This document shows positions 22,660 through 32,201 of a DNA stretch of 64,000 bases, piece after piece. Both the position numbers and the translations under genes were made by a program. The notes beneath the pieces are model-generated. The model did no database searches. It worked only from the letters and a program-made list of their open reading frames with translations, and had not been told where the DNA came from. Source of the stretch: Caulobacter flavus (GTDB taxonomy: Bacteria; Pseudomonadota; Alphaproteobacteria; Caulobacterales; Caulobacteraceae); assembly GCF_003722335.1 (NCBI RefSeq), contig NZ_CP026100.1, positions 2,578,001-2,642,000 on the forward strand, given 5' to 3'. Position 1 is the stretch's first letter. Each line of letters opens with the position of its first letter.

Positions 22660-24672
22660 ATGCAGGGGCAGGTTTCGGAGCCGACGGGCAGTCTCGCCGA
22701 TGCGCTGGGCCATGCGGCGCGGCTGCTGGCGCGCGATCCGGACATGGCGCGCGAGCAGGCCCTGGCCATATTGGAAGCCGTTCCGCGCCATCCCGGCGCA
22801 ACCCTGATCCTGGCCGCGGCGCTGCGGCTGTCGGGCGATGCGGCCGCCGCCCTGCCCGTGATCGATCCGCTGTCGCGCGGCCTGCCCCAGGCGCCGGACG
22901 TGCAACTGGAGCACGGCCTCGTGCTGCTGGACCTGGGCCGCACGCAGGAGGCGACGGCGGCGCTGCGGCGGGCGACCGCGCTGGATCCCAATCTGGGCGA
23001 GGCCTGGCGGGCGCTTTCGGTCGCCCTGACGGTGCTGGGCGACATGGCCGGCGCCCAGGCCGCCGGCGACCGGCAGGTGCAGGCTTCGGTGCGCGAGCCG
23101 GCGCTGATCGCCGCGGCCTGCGCCCTGGTCGAGGGACGATTGTCCGAAGCCGAGCACGACCTGCGCGCCTATCTGAGGGCTCGCCCCGACGAGCCGGCGG
23201 CGCTGCGGATGCTGGCCGAAGTGGCCGCGCGCCTGGGCCGCTACGACGACGCCGAGCGGATCCTGACCCAGACCCTGGCCTTCGCCCCGGGCTTCACCGC
23301 CGCGCGGCACAATCTGGCCACCGTGCTCTATCGCCAGAACAAGACGCTGGAGGCGCTGGGCGAACTGGACCTGCTGCAGCGGGCCGACCCGCGCCATCCG
23401 GCCTACGCCAACCTGCGCGCCGCGGCCCTGGTGCGGATCGGCGAGTACGAGGCGGCGACGGCGATCTATCGCGACGTGCTGGCCCGACATCCGCACCAGC
23501 CCAAGGGCTGGATGAGCTATGGCCACGCCCTGAAGACCCTGGGCCAGCGGGCCGAATGCGAGGCCGCCTATCGCAGGGCCGTCGAGCAGGCGCCGATGCT
23601 GGGCGAGGCCTGGTGGAGCCTGGCCAACCTCAAGACCCTGCGGTTCTCGGACGAGGACCTGACGGTCATGCGGGGGCAACTGGCGAGCGACGCCCTGGCC
23701 GACGAGGACCGCTTCCACCTGCACTACGCCCTGGGCAAGGCCCTCGAGGACGCCGGGGCCTACGAAGACAGCTTCGGCCACTACAGCGAAGGCGCGGCGC
23801 TGCGCCGGGCCCAGATCCGCTACGACGCCGACGAGACCAGCGCTCACGCCGCGCGCAGCAAGGCGCTGTTCACGCCGGCCTTCTTCGCCGAGCGCAAGGG
23901 CTGGGGCAGCCCGGCGCCCGATCCGATCTTCGTGGTGGGCCTGCCGCGCTCGGGCTCTACCCTGGTCGAGCAGATCCTGGCCAGCCACTCGCAGGTCGAG
24001 GGCACGATGGAGCTGCCCGACGTCATCGCCATCGCCAAGCGGCTGGGAGGACGGCGGGGCGAGGGGCTCTATCCCGAAGCCCTCGCGCAACTGGACGCCG
24101 ACGCCCTGAGGGCCCTGGGCGAGGAGTACCTCGAGCGCACCCGGGTGCAGCGCAAGACCGACCGGCCGTTCTTCGTCGACAAGATGCCCAACAACTTCGC
24201 GCACGCCGGGCTGATCCACCTGATGCTGCCGAACGCCAGGATCATCGACGCCCGCCGCCATCCGCTGGGCTGCTGCTTCTCGGGCTTCAAGCAGCACTTC
24301 GCGCGGGGCCAGACCTTCAGCTACGGCCTGGAGGACATCGGCCGCTACTATGCCGACTACGTCGACCTGATGGCCCATTTCGACGCGGTGCTGCCGGGGC
24401 GCGTGCACCGGGTGATCTACGAGGCGATGGTCGAGGACCCGGAGGGCCAGATCCGCCGCCTGCTGGACCATTGCGGCCTGCCGTTCGAGGCGGCGTGCCT
24501 GGATTTCCACCAGAACGACCGCGCCGTGCGCACCGCCAGCTCCGAACAGGTGCGCCAGCCGATTTTCAAGGACGGGGTCGACCAGTGGCGCAACTATGAG
24601 CCGTGGCTCGATCCGCTGAAGGCGGCGCTGGGGCCCGTCCTGGCCGCCTATCCCGCCGCGCCTGTTATTTGA
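22660..24672 (+). CDS. TPR-repeat protein with a C-terminal sulfotransferase domain
   Basis: The product has 670 residues from ATG 22660. Residues about 10-400 are tandem tetratricopeptide-like helices with spaced Ala/Leu/Gly patterns (for example GRYDDAERILTQTLAFAPGF, IGEYEAATAIYRDVLARHPHQPKGW). From residue 425 a sulfotransferase domain begins: the 5'-phosphosulfate loop VVGLPRSGSTLVEQILASH (P-loop at about 427-435), DKMPNNFAHAGLIHLMLPNARIIDARRHPLG, and the 3'-phosphate region. It would transfer sulfate from PAPS to a protein or small acceptor. There is no signal peptide. This TPR-sulfotransferase architecture is frequent in Caulobacterales; acceptor unknown. Its upstream region has a possible TTGACA at 22602-22607 without a clear -10. 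Confidence 0.8.
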   Translation: MQGQVSEPTGSLADALGHAARLLARDPDMAREQALAILEAVPRHPGATLILAAALRLSGDAAAALPVIDPLSRGLPQAPDVQLEHGLVLLDLGRTQEATAALRRATALDPNLGEAWRALSVALTVLGDMAGAQAAGDRQVQASVREPALIAAACALVEGRLSEAEHDLRAYLRARPDEPAALRMLAEVAARLGRYDDAERILTQTLAFAPGFTAARHNLATVLYRQNKTLEALGELDLLQRADPRHPAYANLRAAALVRIGEYEAATAIYRDVLARHPHQPKGWMSYGHALKTLGQRAECEAAYRRAVEQAPMLGEAWWSLANLKTLRFSDEDLTVMRGQLASDALADEDRFHLHYALGKALEDAGAYEDSFGHYSEGAALRRAQIRYDADETSAHAARSKALFTPAFFAERKGWGSPAPDPIFVVGLPRSGSTLVEQILASHSQVEGTMELPDVIAIAKRLGGRRGEGLYPEALAQLDADALRALGEEYLERTRVQRKTDRPFFVDKMPNNFAHAGLIHLMLPNARIIDARRHPLGCCFSGFKQHFARGQTFSYGLEDIGRYYADYVDLMAHFDAVLPGRVHRVIYEAMVEDPEGQIRRLLDHCGLPFEAACLDFHQNDRAVRTASSEQVRQPIFKDGVDQWRNYEPWLDPLKAALGPVLAAYPAAPVI

Positions 24673-24799
24673 CCACCGGAAGACGGCGCTGCCGTTTTTG
24701 CAACAGTCCGGTGAATTGCGCGGTCGCCAAGCTACGCCGGATTGTCGGGCTCACGACATTGAACGAACGTTGTTCTCTCTGGGGCCAAGGAGTGAACAC

Positions 24800-27166
24800 G
24801 TGTCGATTAGGCGTTCAAAAACAATGAGGTCGGGCCTGCTGGTCACGGCCCTGATGTCGAGCAGCGCGCTTTGCGGGGCGGCGATGGCGCAGGAAGGCGG
24901 GGTGGCGCTGGAAGAGGTGGTCGTCACCGCCCAGAAGCGCTCGGAGAACCTGCAGGACGTGCCGGTCAGCATCCAGGCGCTGGGGCAGGCCAAGCTGGAG
25001 CAGCTGGAGGTCGCCAACTTCGCCGACTACGTGAAGTTCCTGCCCAGCGTGTCGTTCCAGGGCTCGGGCCCGGGCTTCAACCAGGTCTACATGCGCGGCG
25101 TCGCCAGCGGCGGCGACGGCAACCACTCCGGCTCGCTGCCCAGCGTGGGCATCTATCTGGACGAACAGCCGATCACCACGATTCAGGGCGCGCTCGACGT
25201 CCACATCTACGACATCGAGCGGGTAGAGGCCCTGGCCGGGCCGCAGGGCACGCTGTACGGCGCCAGCTCGCAGGCCGGCACCATCCGCATCATCACCAAC
25301 AAGCCCAGCACTGCCGGCTTCAAGGCCGGCTACGACATCGAGCTCAACAAGGTCGAGGCGGGCGGCACGGGCTACGTCGCCGAGGGTTTCGTCAACCAGC
25401 CGCTGTCGGACACCGTGGCCGTGCGCCTGGTCGGCTGGAGCAAGCGCGACGCCGGCTACATCGACAACGTGCCCTCGACGCGGACCTACCCGACCTCGGG
25501 CGTGACCATCGACAACGACGGCGTCACCAAGAAGAACTACAACGAGGTCGAGACCCACGGCGCGCGGGCGGCGGTGAAGGTCGAGCTGGGCGAGAACTGG
25601 ACGGTCACGCCCCAGGTCATGGGCCAGGTGCAGAAGAGCGGCGGCTTCTTCGGCTACGACCCCGACATCGGCGACCTGAAGGTCGGCCACTACTATCCGG
25701 AAAGCGCTGACGACCGCTGGTGGCAGGCGGCGATGACGGTCGAGGGCAAGATCAGCAACCTCGACATCGTCTATGCCGGCTCGTACCTGCAGCGCACGAC
25801 CGACACCGAGCAGGACTACACCGACTACTCGTACTTCTACGACACGCTGTACGGCTACGGCGCCTACTGGACCGACGACGCCGGAAACCCGGTGGATCCA
25901 TCGCAGTACATCGAGGGCAAGGACCGCTACAACCGCATCAGCCACGAACTGCGGGTCAGCTCGCCGCAGGAGAAGCGCCTGCGCTTCGTGGCGGGCCTGT
26001 TCTACCAGCGCCAGGCGCACGGCATCCACCAGGACTACCAGATCGACGCGCTTGGTCCGTCGCTGTCGCCGACGGGGCATCCGGGCACCATCTGGCTGAC
26101 CGAGCAGAAGCGCGTCGACCGCGACAGGGCCGCGTTCGGCGAGGTGTCGTTCGACATCCTGCCCAACCTGACGGCGACGGCCGGCATCCGCTTCTTCGAG
26201 GCCGACAACTCGCTGGTGGGCTTCTACGGCTATGGCGCGGGCTACGGCTCGACGGGCGAGCGGGCCTGCTTCAAGGGGCCGGTGATCGCCGGCTCGCCCT
26301 GCACCAACCTCGACAAGCGGGTGAAGGAGACGGGCAACACGCCCAAGCTGAACCTGACCTACAAGATCGATCCGGCCAAGCTGGTCTACGTGACCTATTC
26401 GGAGGGCTACCGACCCGGCGGCATCAACCGGCGCGGGACCCTGCCGCCCTATCTGTCGGACTATCTGAAGAACTACGAGTTCGGCTGGAAGACCAGCTGG
26501 GCCCAGAACCGCTTCCGCTGGAACGGCGCGGTCTATCTGGAGAAGTGGAACAAGTTCCAGTTCTCGATCCTGGGGGCCAACGGCCTGACCGAGATCAAGA
26601 ACGCCAACGAGGCCGAGATCAAGGGCGCAGAAACGGACCTGACGATCGCGGTCGCCGAGGGCTTCACCGTCAACGCCGCGGCCGCCTACACCGACGCCAA
26701 GCTGACGGCCAACTACTGCGGCGCCACCGACAGCGCGGGCGTGCCGATCACCGACTGTCCGGTCGGTTCGGCCGACTTCCCCGACGGGCCGCAGGCGCCC
26801 AAGGGGACCCGGCTGCCGATCACGCCGAAGTTCAAGGCCAACCTGACCGCGCGCTACGAGTTCGACTGGAACGACTTCGACGCCTTCGTGCAGGCCTCGG
26901 CGGTGGGCCAGACCTCGTCCTATTCCGACCTGCGCACGGTCGAGGCGGCGATCTTGGGCAAGCAGCAGGGCTACGTCACCTTCGACGTGTCGTCGGGCTT
27001 CGCGCGCGACAGCTGGTCGATCTCGGCGTTCATCGTCAACCTGACGGACGAGCGGGCCAGCACCAGCCGGTTCGTGCAGTGCGCCGAGGCGGTCTGCGCC
27101 GACAAGGTCTATGTGATCCCCAACAAGCCCCGGACCTTCGGCGTGAAGTTCGGCCAGAAGTTCTGA
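24800..27166 (+). CDS. TonB-dependent outer-membrane receptor
   Basis: The product has 788 residues from GTG 24800, chosen because AAGGAG lies seven bases upstream; the ATG at 24824 has no such site. Signal peptide about 1-32 ends AMAQ. The plug begins with the TonB-box-like EEVVVTAQKRSENLQDVPVSIQAL and includes VYMRGVASGG, SVGIYLDEQPI, and DIERVEALAGPQGTLYGASSQAGTIRIITNKP. The barrel ends RTFGVKFGQKF with a terminal Phe. It takes up a ligand across the outer membrane using TonB/ExbBD energy. Its neighbours (amino-acid permease and secreted amidohydrolase) suggest a peptide or amino-acid-derived substrate, which is inference. Confidence 0.9.
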   Translation: MSIRRSKTMRSGLLVTALMSSSALCGAAMAQEGGVALEEVVVTAQKRSENLQDVPVSIQALGQAKLEQLEVANFADYVKFLPSVSFQGSGPGFNQVYMRGVASGGDGNHSGSLPSVGIYLDEQPITTIQGALDVHIYDIERVEALAGPQGTLYGASSQAGTIRIITNKPSTAGFKAGYDIELNKVEAGGTGYVAEGFVNQPLSDTVAVRLVGWSKRDAGYIDNVPSTRTYPTSGVTIDNDGVTKKNYNEVETHGARAAVKVELGENWTVTPQVMGQVQKSGGFFGYDPDIGDLKVGHYYPESADDRWWQAAMTVEGKISNLDIVYAGSYLQRTTDTEQDYTDYSYFYDTLYGYGAYWTDDAGNPVDPSQYIEGKDRYNRISHELRVSSPQEKRLRFVAGLFYQRQAHGIHQDYQIDALGPSLSPTGHPGTIWLTEQKRVDRDRAAFGEVSFDILPNLTATAGIRFFEADNSLVGFYGYGAGYGSTGERACFKGPVIAGSPCTNLDKRVKETGNTPKLNLTYKIDPAKLVYVTYSEGYRPGGINRRGTLPPYLSDYLKNYEFGWKTSWAQNRFRWNGAVYLEKWNKFQFSILGANGLTEIKNANEAEIKGAETDLTIAVAEGFTVNAAAAYTDAKLTANYCGATDSAGVPITDCPVGSADFPDGPQAPKGTRLPITPKFKANLTARYEFDWNDFDAFVQASAVGQTSSYSDLRTVEAAILGKQQGYVTFDVSSGFARDSWSISAFIVNLTDERASTSRFVQCAEAVCADKVYVIPNKPRTFGVKFGQKF

Positions 27167-27235
27167 CCACGGACGGCCGCCTCGTCGCGAGACGGGGCGG
27201 TTGCGCGGCCGGGGCGGCGGTGAAAGCATGGCCAT

Positions 27236-28546
27236 ATGAGCAGTAGTTCGTCTCCCAAGGCCCTCGGCTTCTGGATGTGCAGCGCCCTGGTCGTGGGCAA
27301 CATGATCGGCTCGGGCGTGTTCATGCTGCCCGCGTCGCTGGCGCCTTACGGCTGGAACGGCGTGCTGGGCTGGATCGTCACCATCGCCGGCGGCCTCTGC
27401 CTGGCCTTCGTCTTCGCCCGGCTGTCGGCGGCCCTGCCGCGCGAGGGCGGTCCCTATGCCTACACCCAGGAGGCGTTCGGCAGGACGGCGGGCTTCGTCG
27501 TGGCCTGGGCCTACTGGATCTCGCTGTGGGTGGGCAACGCGGCCATCGCCACCGGCGCGGTCAGCTATCTGTCGGTGCTGGTCCCGGCCATCGCCAAGAC
27601 GCCCGGCCTGCACGCCCTGGTCACCCTGGGGCTGATCTGGGGACTGATCGGGGTGAACTGCCTGGGCGCGCGTCTGGCCGGCGAGGTGCAGGTGGTGACC
27701 ACGGTGCTCAAGCTCTTGCCGCTGGCGGCCGTACTGGGCCTGTCGGCCCGGCTGCTGGGCCGCGACGGCGCGGCCGCCGTCACCGCGCCGCTGGACACGG
27801 CGCAGCTGGGCGGCCCCGGCCTGGTCGCCGCCTCGGCCCTGACCCTGTGGGCGTTGCTTGGCCTGGAGTCGGCCACCGTGCCGGCAGACAAGGTCAAGGA
27901 CCCGGCCCGGACCATCCCCCGGGCCACGCTGTTCGGCGCGGCCTTCACCGGCGTCGTCTACCTCTTGGTCTGCTCGGCGGTGGTGCTGCTGTCGCCGCCC
28001 GACGCCCTGAAGGCCTCCAACGCTCCGATGGCCGAGTTCATCGGCCGGTTCTGGGGCTCGGGCGCGGCCATGGCCGTGGCCGCCTTCGCCGCGATCAGCG
28101 CCTTCGGCGCGCTCAACGGCTGGGTTCTGCTGCAGGGCGAGATGCCCTACGCCATGGCCCGGGGCGGGGTATTCCCGGCCTTCCTGGCCAAGTCGTCCAG
28201 CCGAGGGACGCCGGTGCGGGCTCACCTGGTCTCGGGCCTGTTCCTAACCGCGCTGGTCGGCATCAACTACGCCAAGTCGATGGCCGACCTCTTCACCTTC
28301 ATCGCCCTGCTGGCGACCACGGCTTCGCTGTTCACCTACCTAGCCTGCGCCCTGGCGGCGCTGAAGCTGCAGAAGGACGGACAGGTTCACGGCTCGCGGC
28401 CGCTCACGGTGGTGGCGATCCTGGCGGGGCTCTACGCGGTCTTCACCCTGTTCGGCGCGGGCAAGGAGGCCGTGATGTGGGGCCTGGTGCTGCTGGCCGC
28501 CGGCCTTCCCGTCCATCTGCTGATGCGCCGCGCGGCGCGTGCATGA
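27236..28546 (+). CDS. APC-family amino-acid permease (AdiC/basic amino acid type)
   Basis: The product has 436 residues with about 12 membrane spans. The N-terminal GFWMCSALVVGNMIGSGVFMLPASLAPYGWNGVLGW contains the GxG unwound segment of TM1 that binds the substrate amino and carboxyl groups. The PREGGPYAYTQEAFG block is typical of the amino-acid antiporter/YjeH-AdiC branch. It is the middle gene of a likely run: TonB receptor, permease, amidohydrolase, the latter starting 10 bp after its stop. Together they look like an uptake-and-hydrolysis set. The precise substrate cannot be read from sequence. Confidence 0.85.
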   Translation: MSSSSSPKALGFWMCSALVVGNMIGSGVFMLPASLAPYGWNGVLGWIVTIAGGLCLAFVFARLSAALPREGGPYAYTQEAFGRTAGFVVAWAYWISLWVGNAAIATGAVSYLSVLVPAIAKTPGLHALVTLGLIWGLIGVNCLGARLAGEVQVVTTVLKLLPLAAVLGLSARLLGRDGAAAVTAPLDTAQLGGPGLVAASALTLWALLGLESATVPADKVKDPARTIPRATLFGAAFTGVVYLLVCSAVVLLSPPDALKASNAPMAEFIGRFWGSGAAMAVAAFAAISAFGALNGWVLLQGEMPYAMARGGVFPAFLAKSSSRGTPVRAHLVSGLFLTALVGINYAKSMADLFTFIALLATTASLFTYLACALAALKLQKDGQVHGSRPLTVVAILAGLYAVFTLFGAGKEAVMWGLVLLAAGLPVHLLMRRAARA

Positions 28547-28556
28547 GGCCTTTCGC

Positions 28557-29864
28557 ATGATCCTGCGCTCGACCCTGGCCGCCGCGGCGCTGCTGGCGAC
28601 CCTGCCCGTCCAGGCCTGGGCCGCGCCCGAGGTGTCGTACGTACGGGCCGGCCGGCTGGTGGATCCGGTCGCGGGCAAGGTGCTGAGCGACCGGCTGATC
28701 CGTATCGAGGGCGGACGGATCACGGCGGTGAGCGCCTGGAGCGGCGCGCCGGCCGACGGTCCGGTGCGCGACTGGTCGGGCCTGACGGTGCTGCCTGGCC
28801 TGATCGACATGCACACCCACATCGTCGACCAGGAGCAGACCGAGAACATCGCCGAGCCGCTGCTGACCAGCGCCGCCGAGCAGGCCTATATCGGCGCGGC
28901 CCACGCCCGGACGACCCTGATGGCCGGTTTCACCAGCGTGCGCGACGTCGGAACCTGGCGCGCGTTCGGCGACGTGGCGCTGAGGGACGCCATCGACAAG
29001 GGGCTGGTTGCGGGGCCGCGCATGTCGGTGGCCGGCGCCTATGTGACGACACCTGGCGGAGGCGGGGAGGTGACGGGCCTGGCGCCCGACGTGGTCATCC
29101 CGGCCGAGATGCGGCGGGGCCTGGTCGAGGACGTGGCGGACGTCCATCGCAAGACCCGCGACATCCTCGTGCACGGCGCTGATTTCCTGAAGCTGATCGC
29201 CACCGGCGCGGTGCTGACGGTCGGCACCGAGCCGGGCCAGCTGGAGCTCTCCCGCGAAGAGATCGAGGCCGCCGTCGAGGAGGCCGGCAAGCGCGGGACC
29301 TACGCCACCGCCCACGCCCATGGGGCCGAGGGGATCAAGGTCGCGGTGCGGGCCGGCGTGCGATCGATCGAGCACGGCTCGCTGATCGACGACGAGGGGA
29401 TCGCCCTTATGAAGGCCAGGGGCGCCTGGCTGGTCGCCGACATCTACAACGGCGACTACATCGACGAGATCGGCACGAAGAACGGCTGGCCGGCCGAGAC
29501 CCTGCGCAAGAACCGCGAGACCACCGACGCCCAGCGGGAAGGCTTCCGCAAGGCGGTGAAGGCTGGCGTGCGCATCGCCTACGGCACCGACGCCGGGGTC
29601 TATCCGCATGGGCTGAACGCGCGCCAGCTGCCCTACATGGTCAGGTACGGCATGACGCCGATGCAGGCGATCCAGTCGGCCACGACCAGCGCCGCGATGC
29701 TGATGGGCAAGGAGAAGGACGTCGGCTGCGCCCAGGCCGGCTGCTACGCCGACCTGATCGCCGTGGCGGGCGACCCGCTGGCCGACGTCGGGGTGCTGGC
29801 CGCCGTGGCCAAGGTGATGAAGGGCGGGGTTATCTACAAGGACGAGGTGTTGCCGGGAAATTAA
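28557..29864 (+). CDS. Secreted metal-dependent amidohydrolase
   Basis: The product has 435 residues from ATG 28557 (GAGG eight bases upstream); an ATG at 28539 overlapping the permease is less likely. A signal peptide (about 1-22) ends QAWAA. The amidohydrolase superfamily pattern is complete: GLTVLPGLIDMHTHIVD with His86 and His88, a conserved Lys in DFLKLIATGAV, His in YATAHAHGAEG, His in GVRSIEHGSLID, and Asp in AYGTDAGVYPHG. These form the binuclear metal site of Xaa-Pro dipeptidase/prolidase-like and imidazolonepropionase-like enzymes. It probably acts in the periplasm on dipeptides or N-acyl amino acids, whose products the adjacent permease could import. Confidence 0.82.
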   Translation: MILRSTLAAAALLATLPVQAWAAPEVSYVRAGRLVDPVAGKVLSDRLIRIEGGRITAVSAWSGAPADGPVRDWSGLTVLPGLIDMHTHIVDQEQTENIAEPLLTSAAEQAYIGAAHARTTLMAGFTSVRDVGTWRAFGDVALRDAIDKGLVAGPRMSVAGAYVTTPGGGGEVTGLAPDVVIPAEMRRGLVEDVADVHRKTRDILVHGADFLKLIATGAVLTVGTEPGQLELSREEIEAAVEEAGKRGTYATAHAHGAEGIKVAVRAGVRSIEHGSLIDDEGIALMKARGAWLVADIYNGDYIDEIGTKNGWPAETLRKNRETTDAQREGFRKAVKAGVRIAYGTDAGVYPHGLNARQLPYMVRYGMTPMQAIQSATTSAAMLMGKEKDVGCAQAGCYADLIAVAGDPLADVGVLAAVAKVMKGGVIYKDEVLPGN

Positions 29865-29993
29865 CCGTTTCCCAGCTGGCGCGGCATGTGCATTGTGCGC
29901 TGCAACTCAATGTTGCTGTGCAGCATTGAAACAGCTGTCGCGAAGCGGTCCGTGGGGGAAAGCTGGCGTCAGCCTCGATGCAGGAGCCTCCCC

Positions 29994-30239
29994 ATGGCCG
30001 ACTCGAACCACTACTACGTCCGTCCCGTCGCCGGCGTCTGGCACGTGACCTGGAACGACTCGCCCGACCTGATCAGCTCGTGCCCCAGCCAGCACGAGGC
30101 CGTGGCCCTGGCCCAGCTGCTGGCCCGCCACATGACCAGCCAGGGCCGCTACGCCGAGGTCCACGTGGCCGAGCCGGAAGCCCGCCGCCCGACCTGGGGC
30201 CGCAAGGGCCTGGCCGCTGGCGCCGCCGTCGCGGCCTGA
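29994..30239 (+). CDS. Small conserved protein, DUF2188-like (81 aa)
   Basis: The product has 81 residues from ATG 29994 with CAGGAG eight bases upstream; the frame is open further up but without a ribosome-binding site. It reads YYVRPVAGVWHVTWNDS, then a helix SQHEAVALAQLLARHMTSQGRYAEVHVAEPE. Two beta strands, a helix and another strand, beginning Y-V-x-P-x-x-x-W-V, are the pattern of DUF2188-type small proteins; their function is unknown. It ends GRKGLAAGAAVAA and is followed by a strong terminator. Confidence 0.65.
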   Translation: MADSNHYYVRPVAGVWHVTWNDSPDLISSCPSQHEAVALAQLLARHMTSQGRYAEVHVAEPEARRPTWGRKGLAAGAAVAA

Positions 30240-30268
30240 TCCTTCCGTTCGAATCTAGGCTGACTTCA

Positions 30269-30301
30269 GGCCGCTCCGATCCGTCGGGGCGGCCTTTTTT
30301 T
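30269..30301. terminator. Strong terminator between DUF2188-like and TetR genes
   Basis: GGCCGCTCCGA pairs with TCGGGGCGGCC (stem 30269-30294, one internal mismatch) around TCCG, followed by seven T residues. It also overlaps the stop codon of the convergent TetR gene. Confidence 0.85.
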
Positions 30302-30884
30302 ATGTCGTCCAGGCGTTGGCCGCCGTCTCCAGCGCCCGGATCGCGTCGGCGGGCGCGAAGGCGCTGGGATCCAGGCACAGCTCCAGCCACAATCCGTCGA
30401 CCATCGCCGTCAGGGCGATGGCGGCCAGTCGCCGCTCGCGCGCACCGCAATCGGCCAGCAGGGTCTCGAGCCGCGCGCGATAGGCCGCGTAGGAGGCCGC
30501 GTGTATGGCGGCGATGCGCGGCTTGGTCTTCACCAGGCCCCAGAAACCGATCCAGGCGGCCAGCAGGTCCGGGTCCAGCACCGGCGGGGCGAAGCTGGCG
30601 GCCAGATAGGCCGACAGCCGGACGCGGGGGTCTTTCCCGGCTCCCGTCACCGCCGTCTCCAGCGCCGCGTCTATCCTCTGGTCCACCGCTTCGTAGGCCG
30701 CGGCGATCAGCTCGTCGACGCCTTCGAAATAGTGCCGCAGCAGTCCGGCCGAGACGCCCGCCTCGGCGCAGATCGCCCGCACCGAGGTTCCCGCCACGCC
30801 CTCGCGGGCCAGCACGGCCTCGGCGGCGACGACCAGGGCCTGACGGCGGACGTCGGCGGCCTCGCGGGTGAAGGGGGCACGCAA
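30300..30884 (-). CDS. TetR-family repressor, BetI-like
   Basis: The product has 194 residues from TTG 30884. The start is supported by GGGGGAGGG, which belongs to a family A repeat, seven bases upstream. HTH: ALVVAAEAVLAREGVAGTSVRAICAEAGVSAGLLRHYFEGVDELIAAAYEAVD. The C-terminal domain (LAAWIGFWGLVKTKPRIAAIHAASYAAYRARLE, then MVDGLWLELCLDPSAF) matches the BetI-type ligand domain, usually linked to choline and related quaternary amines. It lies downstream of the Rieske oxygenase on the same strand and probably regulates it. Substrate inference is indirect. Confidence 0.8.
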   Translation of the reverse strand: MRAPFTREAADVRRQALVVAAEAVLAREGVAGTSVRAICAEAGVSAGLLRHYFEGVDELIAAAYEAVDQRIDAALETAVTGAGKDPRVRLSAYLAASFAPPVLDPDLLAAWIGFWGLVKTKPRIAAIHAASYAAYRARLETLLADCGARERRLAAIALTAMVDGLWLELCLDPSAFAPADAIRALETAANAWTT

Positions 30885-30891
30885 GACTTAG

Positions 30892-30998
30892 CCCTCCCCC
30901 TTGATGGGGGAGGGTTGGGTGGGGGTGGTGCGGCCTTGCCGGCCGAACCGCCGCGTCACCCCCATCCCCGACCCTTCCCCCATCAAGGGGGAAGGGAG
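30892..30998. repeat. Family A palindromic repeat between Rieske and TetR genes
   Basis: CCCTCCCCCTTGATGGGGGAGGG, then GGGTGGGGGTGG, a centre GCCTTGCCGGCCGAAC, CACCCCCATCCCCGACCCTTCCCCCATCAAGGGGGAAGGGAG. Read on the minus strand, its end AAGGGGGAGGG provides the SD of the TetR gene. This copy shows that the role in translation initiation is not limited to the polyamine operon. Confidence 0.85.
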
Positions 30999-31015
30999 AA
31001 GATTGGTCCCACCCA

Positions 31016-32155
31016 TCACCACCCCTCCGGCGGGCGCGGCAGGCGGCTCTCGGGGATCAGCGCCCGCAGCTTGCGGCCGAAGCTCCTCAACGAGACCTCC
31101 GACGTCGCCAGCGGCCCCGCCGTGAAGGTGCGCGAGGCCATGCCCTGCTGGACGCGGGCCACCAGCTCGGTGTCCTCGGCGTTGACCTGGCGGTTGATGC
31201 GCCAGTTCAGATAGCGCGCGGCCTTCATCTCGCGGCGCGCGTCGGGCAGGGCGTAGGCGATCTCGCGGATGATGGTCCTGCCGGCCGAGACCGGGATGAA
31301 CTGCATGAAGTCCACCTGGTCGGGATAGATGTCGAAGGCGAAGTTCGGCCAGAGCTTGAAGTAGGTCCAGAGGCGCTTGCGGTCGCCTGGCAGGTGCGGG
31401 ACGTCGGGCAGAAGATCCTGGTAGAGGCGCTCGGACGGCGCGTTCGACGGCTCGTCGATCAGCTGGCCCCACATCTTGTCGACCCACGCCTGCGCCTCGA
31501 CGCCATAGCCCTTGCCGAACAGGCGGGTCAGGCCCGGATGGGCGATGGGGATGTGCAGGCCGTCCGAGTAGTTGTCGCTGATGTTCTTCCAGTTGACGTC
31601 GCGCGGCCGCAGGGTGACGCGGCCGAACGGCTGCAACGCCTCGAACCGGTAGTGCGCCACCTCGTGCTCGTAGGGGGCCATCATCTCGGCGACGGACGGG
31701 CCGTCTCCCTCCAGCCGCATGAAGACGAAGCCGCGCCAGATCTCGGTGTCGATCCTGGCCAGTCCCTCCCTGGCCATGTCGAGCGCCGGATAGTCGTCGC
31801 GCATCGGCACGCCGATCAGCCGGCCCTCCAGGTCGTAGGTCCAGGCGTGGTAGGGGCAGACGATGCGGCCGCAGCGGCCCGTAGGGCCGTCCAGCAGCCG
31901 CGCGCCCCGGTGCCGGCAGACGTTCGCGAACGCCCGCGCCCCGCCGTCCTTGCCGCGCATCACGACCAGGCTTTCGCCCACGAAGTCGAAGGTGTGGAAA
32001 TCGCCGGCTTTCGGAATGTCGTTGAGGTGGCAGACGATCTGCCAGGACGGCCGAAAGACCTTGTCCTGCTCCTCGCGGAAGAACCGCTCGGAGCCGTAGA
32101 TCCAGCCGGGCAGGCCCCAGTCGCCGAGGGGGTCGTGGTTGGGCAGGGCGGTCAT
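31016..32155 (-). CDS. Rieske non-heme iron oxygenase, alpha subunit (carnitine/choline/betaine-type)
   Basis: The product has 379 residues from ATG 32155; an open frame upstream merely translates an inverted repeat. The Rieske [2Fe-2S] ligands are Cys80, His82, Cys100 and His103 (CRHRG ... CPYHAW). The mononuclear iron site is in NWKNISDNYSDGLHIPIAHPGL. The size and single-subunit look match the family that includes carnitine monooxygenase, choline monooxygenase and glycine-betaine demethylase. A reductase partner is not adjacent. A BetI-like TetR lies downstream and a PYROXD2-like flavoprotein upstream, so a quaternary-amine or aromatic catabolic role is plausible but unproven. Confidence 0.82.
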   Translation of the reverse strand: MTALPNHDPLGDWGLPGWIYGSERFFREEQDKVFRPSWQIVCHLNDIPKAGDFHTFDFVGESLVVMRGKDGGARAFANVCRHRGARLLDGPTGRCGRIVCPYHAWTYDLEGRLIGVPMRDDYPALDMAREGLARIDTEIWRGFVFMRLEGDGPSVAEMMAPYEHEVAHYRFEALQPFGRVTLRPRDVNWKNISDNYSDGLHIPIAHPGLTRLFGKGYGVEAQAWVDKMWGQLIDEPSNAPSERLYQDLLPDVPHLPGDRKRLWTYFKLWPNFAFDIYPDQVDFMQFIPVSAGRTIIREIAYALPDARREMKAARYLNWRINRQVNAEDTELVARVQQGMASRTFTAGPLATSEVSLRSFGRKLRALIPESRLPRPPEGW

Positions 32156-32201
32156 GGTTGGATTTCCCCTCCGCAATCGCACGCTGCATAAACAACGCCG
32201 T

